A stretch of 64,000 nucleotides of DNA from an uncultured Pelagibacteraceae bacterium (GCA_902537575.1 CACBBX010000001.1:62001-126000), one strand, 5' to 3'. Shown: positions 37,686-48,681, counted from the first letter of the stretch. The notes: generated by a model not told the origin, from the sequence alone. Numbers and translations: made by a program.

Positions 37686-38279
37686 ATGCATCCAGAAATA
37701 TTATCTATTACATTATTTGGAATTGTGGCCGCGTTCACTCCTGGACCAAATAATTTTATAGCATTTTATTCTGGTTTTAACTTTGGATTAAAAAGAACAA
37801 TCCCTCTTATAATGGGAGTTACTTTAGGCTTCCCATTTCTTTTATTATGTGTTGCTTTAGGATTGATAAATATATTTAAAGTTTATCCATTAATTCAAGA
37901 GATTTTAAAATATTTAGGAACATTATTTTTAATTTATTTAGCTTATAAGATTTCTTTTTCAAAATCTACAAATATAGAAAATGAAGATAAAAACCCTGTA
38001 AAATTTATAGCAACTTTTATTTTTCAATTTTTAAACCCGAAGGGTGTAATCGCATCAGTGATTATTGTATCAACTTATATAGATCCAGGTGAAAATTTTG
38101 TGAATTTTACGACTCAAATTTTAATCCTAGCTTTAATAATTTCAGTTACAAGTATCACTCTTTGGACATTTATAGGCAAATTTACTAGGAAATTTGCGAC
38201 AAATCAGAAATTTATTAATTATTTTAATTATGTTATGTCACTGCTTCTTTTAATGAGCATAATAACTTTTTATTTCTAA
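37686..38279 (+). CDS. LysE/RhtB-family exporter
   Basis: TPGPNNFIAFYSGFNFGLKRTIPLIMGVTLGF family signature. Confidence 0.85.
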   Translation: MHPEILSITLFGIVAAFTPGPNNFIAFYSGFNFGLKRTIPLIMGVTLGFPFLLLCVALGLINIFKVYPLIQEILKYLGTLFLIYLAYKISFSKSTNIENEDKNPVKFIATFIFQFLNPKGVIASVIIVSTYIDPGENFVNFTTQILILALIISVTSITLWTFIGKFTRKFATNQKFINYFNYVMSLLLLMSIITFYF

Positions 38280-38282
38280 ACT

Positions 38283-40952
38283 ATGAAACCTGGGACAAAA
38301 AACTCTTATAATTCTTTATCTAAAATAAAAATAAGTTCAAAAAATTACAAATATTATTCTCTTCGTGAAGCTGAGGCCAATGGATTAGATGGTATTTCTA
38401 AATTACCTAAATCGTTGAAGGTTCTTCTTGAAAATTTATTAAGGTATGAGGATGATTTATCAGTAACAAAATCTCAAATTGTTGCTTTAAAAGACTGGTT
38501 AAATAACAAAAAATCCTCAACAGAAATAGCTTACAGACCTGCAAGAGTATTATTACAAGATTATACAGGAATACCAGCAGTAGCAGATTTAGCTGCAATG
38601 AGAGAAGCTGTTAAAAAAAAAAATATTGATCCTAACACAATCAATCCACTGTCAACAGTCGACTTAGTGATTGATCATTCAGTACAAGTTGATCAATCAT
38701 CTAAAGCAGATTCTTTTGAAAAAAATGTAAACATTGAGTTTAAAAGAAATGCTGAAAGATATTCATTTTTAAAATGGGGTCAGGACGCATTTAATAATTT
38801 TAGGATTGTTCCTCCAGGAACGGGAATATGTCATCAAGTGAATTTAGAATATTTATCTAAAGTTGTGTGGTGTGAAAAATTTAAAGATGATGATTATTTA
38901 TTTCCAGATACTTTGGTTGGTACAGACAGTCATACAACCATGGTCAACGGATTGTCAGTTTTAGGCTGGGGTGTAGGCGGCATAGAAGCTGAAGCAGGAA
39001 TGCTAGGACAGCCAATATCAATGCTTATTCCTGAAGTTGTTGGTTTTGAGGTAAAAAATAAAATGCCAGAGGGAACCACTGCTACAGATTTAGTTCTTAC
39101 AATAGTTAAAATGCTTAGAGATAAAGGAGTTGTTGGAAAATTTGTTGAATTTTATGGAGAAGGTTTAAAAAATTTAACTTTAGCGGACAGAGCAACCATT
39201 GCGAATATGGCTCCTGAATATGGGGCAACTTGTGGATTTTTTCCAATTGATAATGAAACCTTAAAGTATCTTCAATTTTCAGGTAGAGATAAAGATGCAA
39301 TTACATTGGTTGAAAAATATGCAAAAGAACAAGGGCTATGGGCAAGCGAGGACATTGAGTTTACCGACACCGTGAGCTTAGACATGTCTACAATAGTACC
39401 AACAATCTCAGGGCCTAAAAGACCACAGGATAAAGTTCTATTGACAGATGCTAAAAATAGTTTTTTTAAGGCTTTCCGAGAGGCAACAAGTAAAACTCAA
39501 TTTGAATCTTCTAACGTAAAAGGAGAAGAATACAAAATTAAAGATGGATCCGTTTTAATTGCTGCAATTACCTCTTGTACAAACACTTCAAATCCTAATG
39601 TTTTGATAGGTGCTGGTTTGTTAGCTAAGAAGGCTGTTGAATTTGGATTAGATGTTAAGCCATGGGTAAAAACATCATTAGCACCTGGATCTCAAGTGGT
39701 TACAGATTATCTTAAAAAAGCAGGATTGAACGAATATTTAGATAAATTAGGCTTCAACCTGGTGGGCTATGGTTGTACAACATGCATAGGAAACACAGGT
39801 CCATTACCTGAAAATATAGTTGAAGCAGTTCAAAATAATAAACTTTATGGTGTATCTGTATTATCTGGAAATCGAAATTTTGAGGGAAGGATTTCACCAC
39901 ATGTTAAAGCAAATTATTTAGCTTCTCCTCCACTTGTTGTTGCGTACGCACTAGCTGGTCATATGGAATTTGATTTATATAAAGACTCATTTGGAAAAGA
40001 CCAAGCTGGAAAAGAAATTTATTTAAAAGATATTTGGCCTTCGAATAAAGAAATAGAAGATACTTTGAAAAAATCGTTAAATGCAAAAATGTTTACAGAC
40101 AGATATTCAAATATCGCAGAGGGTCCAAAGCAATGGCAAGATATTAAAAGTGAAAAGAGCAGTATCTATAATTGGGACTCTGGTTCAACATATGTAAAAA
40201 AACCACCTTTCTTTGACAACTTACCAGATGAACCCGAAGGTTTTAAGCCAATTAAAGAAGCAAGACCTTTATTAATACTTGGCGATATGATCACAACTGA
40301 TCATATCTCACCAGCTGGAAATATACAAAAAGATAGCCCCACTGGAGAATATTTTATGAAACATCAAATATTACCACAAGATTATAATTCATATGGTGCC
40401 AGAAGAGGAAATCATGAAGTTATGATGAGAGGTACTTTTGCAAATATTAGAATTAGAAACGAAATGGTATCAGGCACAGAGGGTGGTTTCACTAAACTGT
40501 ATCCAGAGAACAAAATAGTGCCAGTTTATGATGCGGTAGTTGAATACAAAAAAAGAGGAACTGACCTAGTTGTGATTGGTGGTAAAGAATATGGTACAGG
40601 ATCCTCAAGAGATTGGGCTGCAAAAGGTACTAAATTGCTAGGTATTACACTTGTGATAGCTGAAAGTTTTGAGAGAATCCATAGATCTAACTTAATTGGT
40701 ATGGGTGTATTACCACTTCAATTTATTGATGGTATGGATAGAAAAACCCTAAAACTAACTGGATCAGAGCTAATAAGTGTTCTGAATCTTGAAGAAGGAA
40801 TAAATCCTTCAGATCATGTTGATGTAGAAATTAAATATATTTCAGGTGAAATAAAAAAAATAAAATCACTTTGCAGAATAGACACAAAAAATGAACTTGA
40901 GTATTACAGAAATGGTGGAATACTTCAGTATGTATTACGAAATATGATCTAA
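38283..40952 (+). CDS. acnA: Aconitate hydratase
   Basis: VGTDSHTTMVNGLSVLGWGVGGIEAEAGMLGQP; TSCTNTSNPNVLIGAG; GCTTCIGNTGPL; GSSRDWAAKGT. Confidence 0.95.
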   Translation: MKPGTKNSYNSLSKIKISSKNYKYYSLREAEANGLDGISKLPKSLKVLLENLLRYEDDLSVTKSQIVALKDWLNNKKSSTEIAYRPARVLLQDYTGIPAVADLAAMREAVKKKNIDPNTINPLSTVDLVIDHSVQVDQSSKADSFEKNVNIEFKRNAERYSFLKWGQDAFNNFRIVPPGTGICHQVNLEYLSKVVWCEKFKDDDYLFPDTLVGTDSHTTMVNGLSVLGWGVGGIEAEAGMLGQPISMLIPEVVGFEVKNKMPEGTTATDLVLTIVKMLRDKGVVGKFVEFYGEGLKNLTLADRATIANMAPEYGATCGFFPIDNETLKYLQFSGRDKDAITLVEKYAKEQGLWASEDIEFTDTVSLDMSTIVPTISGPKRPQDKVLLTDAKNSFFKAFREATSKTQFESSNVKGEEYKIKDGSVLIAAITSCTNTSNPNVLIGAGLLAKKAVEFGLDVKPWVKTSLAPGSQVVTDYLKKAGLNEYLDKLGFNLVGYGCTTCIGNTGPLPENIVEAVQNNKLYGVSVLSGNRNFEGRISPHVKANYLASPPLVVAYALAGHMEFDLYKDSFGKDQAGKEIYLKDIWPSNKEIEDTLKKSLNAKMFTDRYSNIAEGPKQWQDIKSEKSSIYNWDSGSTYVKKPPFFDNLPDEPEGFKPIKEARPLLILGDMITTDHISPAGNIQKDSPTGEYFMKHQILPQDYNSYGARRGNHEVMMRGTFANIRIRNEMVSGTEGGFTKLYPENKIVPVYDAVVEYKKRGTDLVVIGGKEYGTGSSRDWAAKGTKLLGITLVIAESFERIHRSNLIGMGVLPLQFIDGMDRKTLKLTGSELISVLNLEEGINPSDHVDVEIKYISGEIKKIKSLCRIDTKNELEYYRNGGILQYVLRNMI

Positions 40953-40954
40953 TT

Positions 40955-41599
40955 ATGGATGAGGAAATATCAATAATAAATTCTAGAAATAGAAGTGATA
41001 AAATTAAAAATTTTTTAATTAATAATCGAAATAAAATTATAGGAATATTTTTTATTCTTTTAATAATTGTTTTATGTTTTTATATTTTTGAAAATTATAA
41101 AATTAATAAAAAAGTAAGAATTTCCGATAATTACAATTCACTTACTATGCAATATTCAGATAATCAAAATAAAGATATTGGAAATAAATTAATAGAAATA
41201 ATTAATGAAAAGGATCCAACATATTCACCTTTGTCACTTTATTTTATTATCGATAATGAAATTATAAAAGATCGAACAAAGATTAATGGACTATTTGATA
41301 TTTTGATTAACAAAACCTCTCTGGATAGTGAGATTAAAAATCTGGTAATATACAAAAAAGCTCTATTTAATGCAGATAATTCCTCAGAAGGCGATCTTTT
41401 AAGTATGCTGAAACCAATAATTAACTCAAATAGTATATGGAAATCTCATGCTTTGTACTTAATAGCAGAATATTTTTATGCTCAAAATCAAAATCAAAAA
41501 GCTAAAGAGTTTTTTAATCAAATAATAAGTTTAGAGCATCCCAATCCAAATATAAAGTTTGAAGTAGAGAAAAGATTGAATAGAGACTTGAGTGAATAA
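40955..41599 (+). CDS. Single-TM YfgM/tetratricopeptide-like protein
   Basis: N-terminal TM then helical repeat-like domain; upstream of BamB with 8-nt overlap. Confidence 0.55.
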   Translation: MDEEISIINSRNRSDKIKNFLINNRNKIIGIFFILLIIVLCFYIFENYKINKKVRISDNYNSLTMQYSDNQNKDIGNKLIEIINEKDPTYSPLSLYFIIDNEIIKDRTKINGLFDILINKTSLDSEIKNLVIYKKALFNADNSSEGDLLSMLKPIINSNSIWKSHALYLIAEYFYAQNQNQKAKEFFNQIISLEHPNPNIKFEVEKRLNRDLSE

Positions 41600-42890
41600 G
41601 TTAATAGTATTATTTTTTTTTTTTATTTTAATAAATAATTGCTCTTTAAATGAAAATTCAAAACTTTGGAAAGATAAACAAAAAAAATTAAGCTCTGAAA
41701 ATAATACAAAGGAAGTATTGTCGAGTCAAAAGACGATCATTTCAGAATTTAACCAAAATTTAAAATTAAACTTATCTTTTATATCATCAAATAATAATAC
41801 TAATATTAATTATAATAATGATGGTTCACAAAAATATGAAGGGGAACTAAAAAAAACTGGTAACTATAAATTCTCAAAATTTGAGAGAGTAAAACAAATT
41901 GATTTTAAACCTATTTTTTTTAATAAAAATATTATTTATTTTGATAAAAAAGGCTCAATTATAAAATATAACGATAATCAAAAAGTAATTTGGAAAAAAA
42001 ATTACTATACAAAACAAGAAAAAAAACTTAATCCAAAATTAAATATTCTTTTAGACAAAGAAAATATTTTAATAACTGATAATATTGCTAAATATTACTC
42101 AATTAATGCTGTAACTGGAAAATTAAATTGGTCAAAAAGAAATAAATATCCATTCAATTCTGATATTAAAAAACATAAAAATCAATTTTTTGCATTAGAT
42201 TATAAGAATACATTGAGATGTTATGAAATTAAAGATGGATCTGAATGTTGGAATTTTCAAACTGAAAATTCTTTTACAATATCTAATTCTAAAAATTCAT
42301 TGATCATAATTAAAGATATGATCATTTTTAGCAATTCAATTGGTGATATTACAGCTGTGGATATACAAACAGGATTAATAAATTGGCAACTACCAACCCA
42401 AAGAAGCAATATAATTAATGAAACATATAATTTTAAAACTTCAAAAATAATATCTGATGGCAACTCTATTTTTATTTCTAACAATAAAAATGAATTTTAT
42501 TCTATAGATGTAACATCTGGCACAACCAATTGGATTAATAAAATTGATTCAAATATAACCTCTTCTATAATTGGAAAATTAATATTTGCAGTATCTAACG
42601 ATGGATTTTTATATGTGATAGAAAAAAATGATGGAAACATAATTAGAATAACCGATCTTTTCAAAAATTATAAAATAAAGAAAAGAAAAGATATTTATCC
42701 AATAGGTTTTGCTATAGGAAATAAAAATTTATATTTAACAAACTCAGACGGCAATATGTTTGTAGTAGATTTACAAAAAGGTACTATTACCAGAAATGAA
42801 AAAGTGTCTTCTAATTTGGTTTCAAAGCCATTCATATCAAATAATAATTTATTTGTAGTAAGAAATGGATCTATCATTCAGTATAATTAA
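41592..42890 (+). CDS. bamB: Outer membrane assembly lipoprotein BamB-like (PQQ beta-propeller)
   Basis: Lipobox-like ILINNCS; repeats such as DIQTGLINWQ, DVTSGTTNWI. Confidence 0.75.
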   Translation: MNKLIVLFFFFILINNCSLNENSKLWKDKQKKLSSENNTKEVLSSQKTIISEFNQNLKLNLSFISSNNNTNINYNNDGSQKYEGELKKTGNYKFSKFERVKQIDFKPIFFNKNIIYFDKKGSIIKYNDNQKVIWKKNYYTKQEKKLNPKLNILLDKENILITDNIAKYYSINAVTGKLNWSKRNKYPFNSDIKKHKNQFFALDYKNTLRCYEIKDGSECWNFQTENSFTISNSKNSLIIIKDMIIFSNSIGDITAVDIQTGLINWQLPTQRSNIINETYNFKTSKIISDGNSIFISNNKNEFYSIDVTSGTTNWINKIDSNITSSIIGKLIFAVSNDGFLYVIEKNDGNIIRITDLFKNYKIKKRKDIYPIGFAIGNKNLYLTNSDGNMFVVDLQKGTITRNEKVSSNLVSKPFISNNNLFVVRNGSIIQYN

Positions 42891-42892
42891 AT

Positions 42893-43321
42893 ATGATCTT
42901 AAAATTTTTAGATAAGATCGGTAGAAAAAAAGTTGTATTAGATAGAGGACCTTCTCATCCTAAATTTCATGAAGCAAAGCCATGGATGAACAGATATTAT
43001 GTTCTTATGAGAAACAGACCCAGGTGGTTTCCTTTTAATATATTAATTCATGAAATGCTTGCTGACGATCATGGCGATGGCGTTCACAATCACACTTTTC
43101 CTTATATAACAATAGTTTTACGAGGAGGTTATTGGGAAACTTTAAGCTCAGGAAAATTCTGGAGACCACCAGGCTATATTGGCTTTAGATCAGCTAATAA
43201 TTTACATAGAGTAGATCTTAAGCCAGGAACAAGACCTTTAACTATATTTATTTCAGGCCCATTTGGTTTACGAAAAGGACCCAGATCTGAATATGGTATT
43301 GATTTTAAAACAAAGAAATGA
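42893..43321 (+). CDS. Conserved cupin-like protein of unknown function
   Basis: DHGDGVHNHTFPYITIVLRGGYWET...FRSANNLHRVDL cupin-like spacing of His residues. Confidence 0.5.
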   Translation: MILKFLDKIGRKKVVLDRGPSHPKFHEAKPWMNRYYVLMRNRPRWFPFNILIHEMLADDHGDGVHNHTFPYITIVLRGGYWETLSSGKFWRPPGYIGFRSANNLHRVDLKPGTRPLTIFISGPFGLRKGPRSEYGIDFKTKK

Positions 43322-44370
43322 ATTTAAATAGTCTATTTAAAAATTTTTGCAAAAAAAAAAATTTAGAAATAAATTCTTATCAATTAAAAATAATTGATGA
43401 ATTAAAAAATTACTATAAATTAAATTTTAATAAATCATTTTTAAATAAATTTTTCTCTAAAAATAATTCTAAATCAGTTTTTTATTTACATGGAGGTGTT
43501 GGTGTTGGAAAAACAATGATTTTAAATTTTTTTTTTGATTTAGTTGAAGAAAAAAAATTAAGACAGCACTTTAATGAGTTCATGCTTGGATTTCATAATT
43601 TTGTACACGAAAGAAAAGAAAAAAATGAAGAAAATGTAGTTAACTACTTTGTAAAAAACTTAAAATTACGAACTAAATTAATTTATTTTGATGAGTTTCA
43701 AGTAACCAATATTGTTGATGCAATGATTTTAGGAAAACTATTTGAGCAAATACTTAAAGAAGATATTAAAATAATTTTAACATCTAATACAAAAATATCT
43801 AAACTTTATAAAGATGGTCTTCAAAGGGATCAGTTTAAACCCTTTATAAAAATTATGGAGGAACAATCTATTGAGCTTGAACTTAAAATTGAGGATGATT
43901 ACAGAAAATCAAATGAAAACCAAAAACAAAGATATTTTTATCCACTTAATCAAGAGACTAATTTTAAAATAAATAAATTTTTCAGAACTATTACAAAAAA
44001 AAAAAATTATTTATCAAAAATAATTAAAGTAAAGGGGAGAGATTATAAAATTGAAAATTTTTATGAAGGAGTGGCTAGATTTAATTTTGATGATTTATGT
44101 AGTCGAAATCTTGGTGCAGAAGATTATTTAGAGATAATTAAAAGTTGTAAATTTATTATACTTGATAACATTCCACAATTTGATGATATTAATTCTAATC
44201 AACAACAGCGATTTATAACTTTAATTGATGTCATATATGATAAAAATATTCCTCTAGCAGTAACAGCTGAACAAAATATTAACCAGTTTACATCATCAAG
44301 ATTATTAGAAAACCCATTTAAACGTACTATTAGTCGATTATATGAATTAACATCTGTGGAAAAAAATTAA
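43318..44370 (+). CDS. zapE: AFG1/ZapE-like ATPase
   Basis: Walker A GGVGVGKTM, IYFDEFQVTNIVDAMIL Walker B. Confidence 0.85.
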   Translation: MNLNSLFKNFCKKKNLEINSYQLKIIDELKNYYKLNFNKSFLNKFFSKNNSKSVFYLHGGVGVGKTMILNFFFDLVEEKKLRQHFNEFMLGFHNFVHERKEKNEENVVNYFVKNLKLRTKLIYFDEFQVTNIVDAMILGKLFEQILKEDIKIILTSNTKISKLYKDGLQRDQFKPFIKIMEEQSIELELKIEDDYRKSNENQKQRYFYPLNQETNFKINKFFRTITKKKNYLSKIIKVKGRDYKIENFYEGVARFNFDDLCSRNLGAEDYLEIIKSCKFIILDNIPQFDDINSNQQQRFITLIDVIYDKNIPLAVTAEQNINQFTSSRLLENPFKRTISRLYELTSVEKN

Positions 44371-44789
44371 TGAAGCAACAGTTCTTTAATCTTAAAATAA
44401 GTACTACTGGTCAAAGCTTGTATGAATTCACTGATCAGACAATTCAGTGGATTAACGATAATAATTTTAAAGATGGGATGCTTAATTTAAGTATTCAACA
44501 TACTAGTGCATCCCTAATTGTTCAAGAAAATGCTGATCCAGATGTTCAAACAGATTTAATAAATTATTTTGATAAAATAGTACCTATGAACAATAAATTG
44601 TACATACACACCACTGAGGGTAAAGATGATATGCCTGCACATATAAAATCTGCATTAACAAACAACCAAATTTCTCTTAGTATTAAAGATACTGAATTAT
44701 TGCTTGGAACTTGGCAGGGGTTATATTTATTTGAACATCGTTTAGAGCCACAAAATAGAACAATTATTCACCATTTCATTGGTGAATAA
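44370..44789 (+). CDS. yjbQ: YjbQ family (UPF0047) protein
   Basis: LNLSIQHTSASLIVQENADPDVQTDL...GTWQGLYLFEHR signature. Confidence 0.9.
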   Translation: MKQQFFNLKISTTGQSLYEFTDQTIQWINDNNFKDGMLNLSIQHTSASLIVQENADPDVQTDLINYFDKIVPMNNKLYIHTTEGKDDMPAHIKSALTNNQISLSIKDTELLLGTWQGLYLFEHRLEPQNRTIIHHFIGE

Positions 44790-44794
44790 AGCAT

Positions 44795-46213
44795 TTATTT
44801 CTTAAGTGATTGAAAAGCTTCTAGAGCAGCAGCTCTTGCTTTTTCGTGGATTACAATAGGTTTAGGATAATCTTTCCCTATTATAGTCTTTATTGCTTCT
44901 TGATATTTGTGTTCCATTTCCCAAGGTTTATGGATGAACTTATTAGGCACTTTATTTAATTCAGGAACCCATTTCTTCACATACAAACCTTCTTTATCAA
45001 ATTTTTCACCCTGCAAAATTGGATTAAATATTCTAAAATAAGGTGCAGCATCAGCTCCACAACCAGCAACCCATTGCCATTGAGCTACGTTATTTGCTTT
45101 ATTAAAATCTAATAAACAATTTCTGAAATGTTTTTCACCCTCAGTCCAATTAATTCTCAAATGCTTAACCAAAAAAGAACCAACTACCATTCTAATTCTG
45201 TTATGCATCCATCCAGTTTCGTATAACTCTCTCATTCCAGCATCTACAATAGGATAGCCTGTCATTCCTGATTTCCATGCTTTTAGAAACTTTTCGTTTT
45301 TTACCCAAGGAAATCGATCAAATTCTTTTCTATAATTACCTTTTAAAAATTCTGGAAAATAATTAATTAAACTATGTGAAAACTCACGCCAACCTAATTC
45401 ATTGATATATTTTCTGTATCCAATACCTTTAGATTTAATTTCATTACACTTTTGCCAAATAGTGCTTACATGAATTTGGCCATGTTTAATATAGGGAGAC
45501 AATTTTGATGTGCCTTCAACCGATGGATAATCTCTAGCCGTTCCATAATCTTTAATCCTTTTTTCAATTAAATTATTAAGAACTTTTTTTGAGTCACTTT
45601 CTGAAACTTTCCAATATTCTTCAAATTTTTTATACCAATTCTTTTTAGGCAAAATATCTTTAGGCTCAATACAATTCTTGAAAACTGTGATTGACTTTGT
45701 CTTTTTTTTTACAATATAATTTTTACTAGGAGTTAAGCTTAAATATTTTTGTTCAGCATTTCTCCAAAATGGACTAAACACTTTAAAGGGTGTTCCATCG
45801 TTTTTAGTTACTTCTTGAAATTCGTTTAAAATATTTCCTTTAAAATATTTAAACTGGACTTCATTTTTTAAAAAGGTATCTCTAATTTTTTTACCTTTAG
45901 CAATTACATCTGGTTCGTATATTTTATTCCAATAAACTGAAATGTTGTCTTTTTTTTTTATCTTTGATAAAACATCAAGCTCATCTCCCTCTAATATTTG
46001 AAGATTTATTTTATATTTAGATAATTCTGATTTAAATTCTTCTAAAGATTTATAAAGCCACCATTTTTGTGCTTCTCGTTTTTTATCAAAATCAGCTTTA
46101 TTATAAATAAATAATCCAATAACATTATCATGATTTTGACTAGCAAAAGAAAGTGCTGGATTCTGTTCAATTCTAAAATCTTCTCTGATCCAAAATATTG
46201 CATTTTTTGTCAT
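44795..46213 (-). CDS. phrB: Deoxyribodipyrimidine photolyase (class I cryptochrome/photolyase family)
   Basis: AIFWIREDFRIEQNPAL; TGYPIVDAGMRELYETGWMHNRIRMVVGSFLVKHL. Start moved to MTKNAIFW at 46213. Confidence 0.92.
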   Translation of the reverse strand: MTKNAIFWIREDFRIEQNPALSFASQNHDNVIGLFIYNKADFDKKREAQKWWLYKSLEEFKSELSKYKINLQILEGDELDVLSKIKKKDNISVYWNKIYEPDVIAKGKKIRDTFLKNEVQFKYFKGNILNEFQEVTKNDGTPFKVFSPFWRNAEQKYLSLTPSKNYIVKKKTKSITVFKNCIEPKDILPKKNWYKKFEEYWKVSESDSKKVLNNLIEKRIKDYGTARDYPSVEGTSKLSPYIKHGQIHVSTIWQKCNEIKSKGIGYRKYINELGWREFSHSLINYFPEFLKGNYRKEFDRFPWVKNEKFLKAWKSGMTGYPIVDAGMRELYETGWMHNRIRMVVGSFLVKHLRINWTEGEKHFRNCLLDFNKANNVAQWQWVAGCGADAAPYFRIFNPILQGEKFDKEGLYVKKWVPELNKVPNKFIHKPWEMEHKYQEAIKTIIGKDYPKPIVIHEKARAAALEAFQSLKK

Positions 46214-46220
46214 GTGAATT

Positions 46221-47354
46221 TTATTTTCTTCCTTTAGATAGCAGTTGTTTGTAAAGTTTAACATCTGCATTACCTTCGCATCCTATTACTAAAACATTAG
46301 ATTTTTCGTTTAGTTCAATGAGTTTTTTAGTCTTATTATTATTACAAACACCAATTAGGCTTATAATTCCAGGTGTAGAGCACTCTCCACCAATTATTGA
46401 ATTTTTGCTGAGCTTTTTGTCTTTAAGCATAGCTACAGTTTTGGCAACATTCCGATCACTTACAGATACACAACAATTGCTTGCTTTTTTTAATATTTGC
46501 CAAGGAATATATGACATTTCATTACATGACATACCACCCATGATACTTTCTTTTTTAATCTTAATTTTTTTAAGTCTATTAATTTTAATGCTCTGAAGTA
46601 CACAATCAGCTCTATCAGGCTCAACGATTATAATTTTTGGAATTCTTTTAAAATATTTTGCGACTCCAGCAACAACACCGGCAGCCATGCCCCCGACACC
46701 TGCTTGTAAAAAAATATGAGTTATATATTGATTAGTTTGTTTAGATATTTCTCTTATCATTATGGAATATCCTGCCATTGTTAGTTGAGGGACAAATTTG
46801 TAATCTCTTGTCGCAACATCTTGCACAACTTTCCAATTATTTTTTTTCGATAAATTTTTACATTCATTAAGTGAGTTTTCGTAATCTCCTTTAACTCTTA
46901 TAACTTCAGCTCCAAATTTTTTAATTTCATTAACCCTTGAATCACTTACGTATTGACTAACAAAGATTTTACATTTTAAACCTAATCTTTTTGCACCCCA
47001 TGCAACAGATCTTCCATGGTTTCCAGCAGTCGCTGAGGAAATAATTATATTTTTTTTTCCTTTAGATATTCTTTCTACAGCATACGCTCCTCCTAATGCT
47101 TTGAAGGATTTTAAATGAAATCTTTTGGACTCATCTTTATAAAAAACATTATTAACTTTTAAATTTTTTTGCAATCCATCAAGTTTAATTAAGGGTGTAG
47201 GCTTATAATTTTTCCATCTAGAAATTGATTTGAAAGCATTTGTTAACAAAAAAGAAGGGACAAATCTTAAAACATATTTTCTTTTAAAACTAAAATTATT
47301 ATTTTTTAAAGATTTTGTTAGCGTCCAGTTTTTAATAATTTTTAAACTCTTCAC
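46221..47354 (-). CDS. PLP-dependent diaminopropionate ammonia-lyase-like protein
   Basis: DESKRFHLKSFKALGGAYAV (PLP Lys), SATAGNHGRSVAWGAKRLG, QAGVGGMAAG. Confidence 0.75.
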   Translation of the reverse strand: MKSLKIIKNWTLTKSLKNNNFSFKRKYVLRFVPSFLLTNAFKSISRWKNYKPTPLIKLDGLQKNLKVNNVFYKDESKRFHLKSFKALGGAYAVERISKGKKNIIISSATAGNHGRSVAWGAKRLGLKCKIFVSQYVSDSRVNEIKKFGAEVIRVKGDYENSLNECKNLSKKNNWKVVQDVATRDYKFVPQLTMAGYSIMIREISKQTNQYITHIFLQAGVGGMAAGVVAGVAKYFKRIPKIIIVEPDRADCVLQSIKINRLKKIKIKKESIMGGMSCNEMSYIPWQILKKASNCCVSVSDRNVAKTVAMLKDKKLSKNSIIGGECSTPGIISLIGVCNNNKTKKLIELNEKSNVLVIGCEGNADVKLYKQLLSKGRK

Positions 47355-47355
47355 T

Positions 47356-48681
47356 TTAACAGTCTAAAGTATTTTGTCTTTCCCATTGCGTTACAGGTTT
47401 GGACTTATCGAAGTTTTCTTTATTATCAAATTCATTAATTTCAGATTTTCTAAGTTTTATATAACTATTAATTGTTTCTTTTCCAAAAGCATCATTCATT
47501 TCCTTATTATTTTTTAAAAGTTCTAGTGAGTCTTGAAGTTCATTTGGTAATTTAGGTAAATTAGGATATTTTTTGTAATCTGTGTACATATTACAAGTAA
47601 GAGGCTCTCCTGGATCAATTTTATTTTTTAATCCATGTAGCCCAGCAGCTAATACACTTGCTTGTAATAAATATGGATTTGCAGATCCATCCATCAATCT
47701 TAGTTCAAATCTACCAGGATCTGGAATTCTTATCATATGTGTTCTGTTATTTCCTGTATAAGATATGCTGCTCGGTGACCATGATGCCCCAGATTTTGTT
47801 GGAGGTGCATTAATTCTTCTATAGCTATTAATTGTTGGATTAAAGAAAGCAGATAGGGATGAGGCGTTTTTCATTATTCCACCTAAAAAATTATAAGCCA
47901 TTTTACTAAGTCCAAACTTGTCAGATTTATCTAAAAATTTATTTTTCTTTCCATCCCAAACTGATACGTGGGCATGACAGCCATTACCTGTGAGGTTTTC
48001 AAATGGTTTAGGCATAAAGGTTGCTCTCAAACCATGTTTTTCAGCTATGGTTTTTACCATATATTTGAAAAATGTGTGTCTATCAGCTGTTTTTAGACAA
48101 TCATCATAGTCCCAATTCATTTCAAATTGTCCATTAGCGTCTTCATGATCATTTTGATAAGGACTCCATCCCATCTCAATCATGCAGTCACAAATTTCTT
48201 TAATTAAATCATATCTTCTCATCAACGCTGATTGGTCATAACAAGGTTTAGATTGAGTATCTCTTACATCAGCAATAGAATTTCCATCAGGTGAAATTAA
48301 AAAGTATTCACACTCAACACCTGATTTCATTTTTAAATTTTGTTTTTTTAATTTCTTAATTTGATTCTTTAACATTACTCTTGGAGAGGCTTCTACAGGT
48401 TTGCCATCCATCCATAAGTCTGATGCAAGCCATCCCACCTCTTTATTCCAAGGTAATTGAATAAGACTGTCTGAATCTGGAATACCAAACATATCGCTAT
48501 CTGCGGGAGACATATCTAGCCAAGCTGCAAAACCAGCAAATCCTGCACCTGTAATCTGCATTTCTTTAATAGCATGTGCTGGAACTAGTTTTGATCTGAG
48601 TACGCCAAAAAGATCAACAAAGCTTATTAAGAAATATTTTATTTTTTTTTGCTTTGCTATTTTGAATAAGTTTTTAGCCAT
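47356..48681 (-). CDS. Type-III glutamine synthetase-like ligase, probable gamma-glutamylmethylamide synthetase (GMAS)
   Basis: KYFLISFVDLFGVLRSKLVPAHAIKEMQITGAGFAGFAAWLDMSPADSDMF...FKYMVKTIAEKHGLRATFMPKPFENLTGNGCHAHVSVW...TQWERQNTLDC matches remembered GMAS-type sequences. Confidence 0.75.
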   Translation of the reverse strand: MAKNLFKIAKQKKIKYFLISFVDLFGVLRSKLVPAHAIKEMQITGAGFAGFAAWLDMSPADSDMFGIPDSDSLIQLPWNKEVGWLASDLWMDGKPVEASPRVMLKNQIKKLKKQNLKMKSGVECEYFLISPDGNSIADVRDTQSKPCYDQSALMRRYDLIKEICDCMIEMGWSPYQNDHEDANGQFEMNWDYDDCLKTADRHTFFKYMVKTIAEKHGLRATFMPKPFENLTGNGCHAHVSVWDGKKNKFLDKSDKFGLSKMAYNFLGGIMKNASSLSAFFNPTINSYRRINAPPTKSGASWSPSSISYTGNNRTHMIRIPDPGRFELRLMDGSANPYLLQASVLAAGLHGLKNKIDPGEPLTCNMYTDYKKYPNLPKLPNELQDSLELLKNNKEMNDAFGKETINSYIKLRKSEINEFDNKENFDKSKPVTQWERQNTLDC

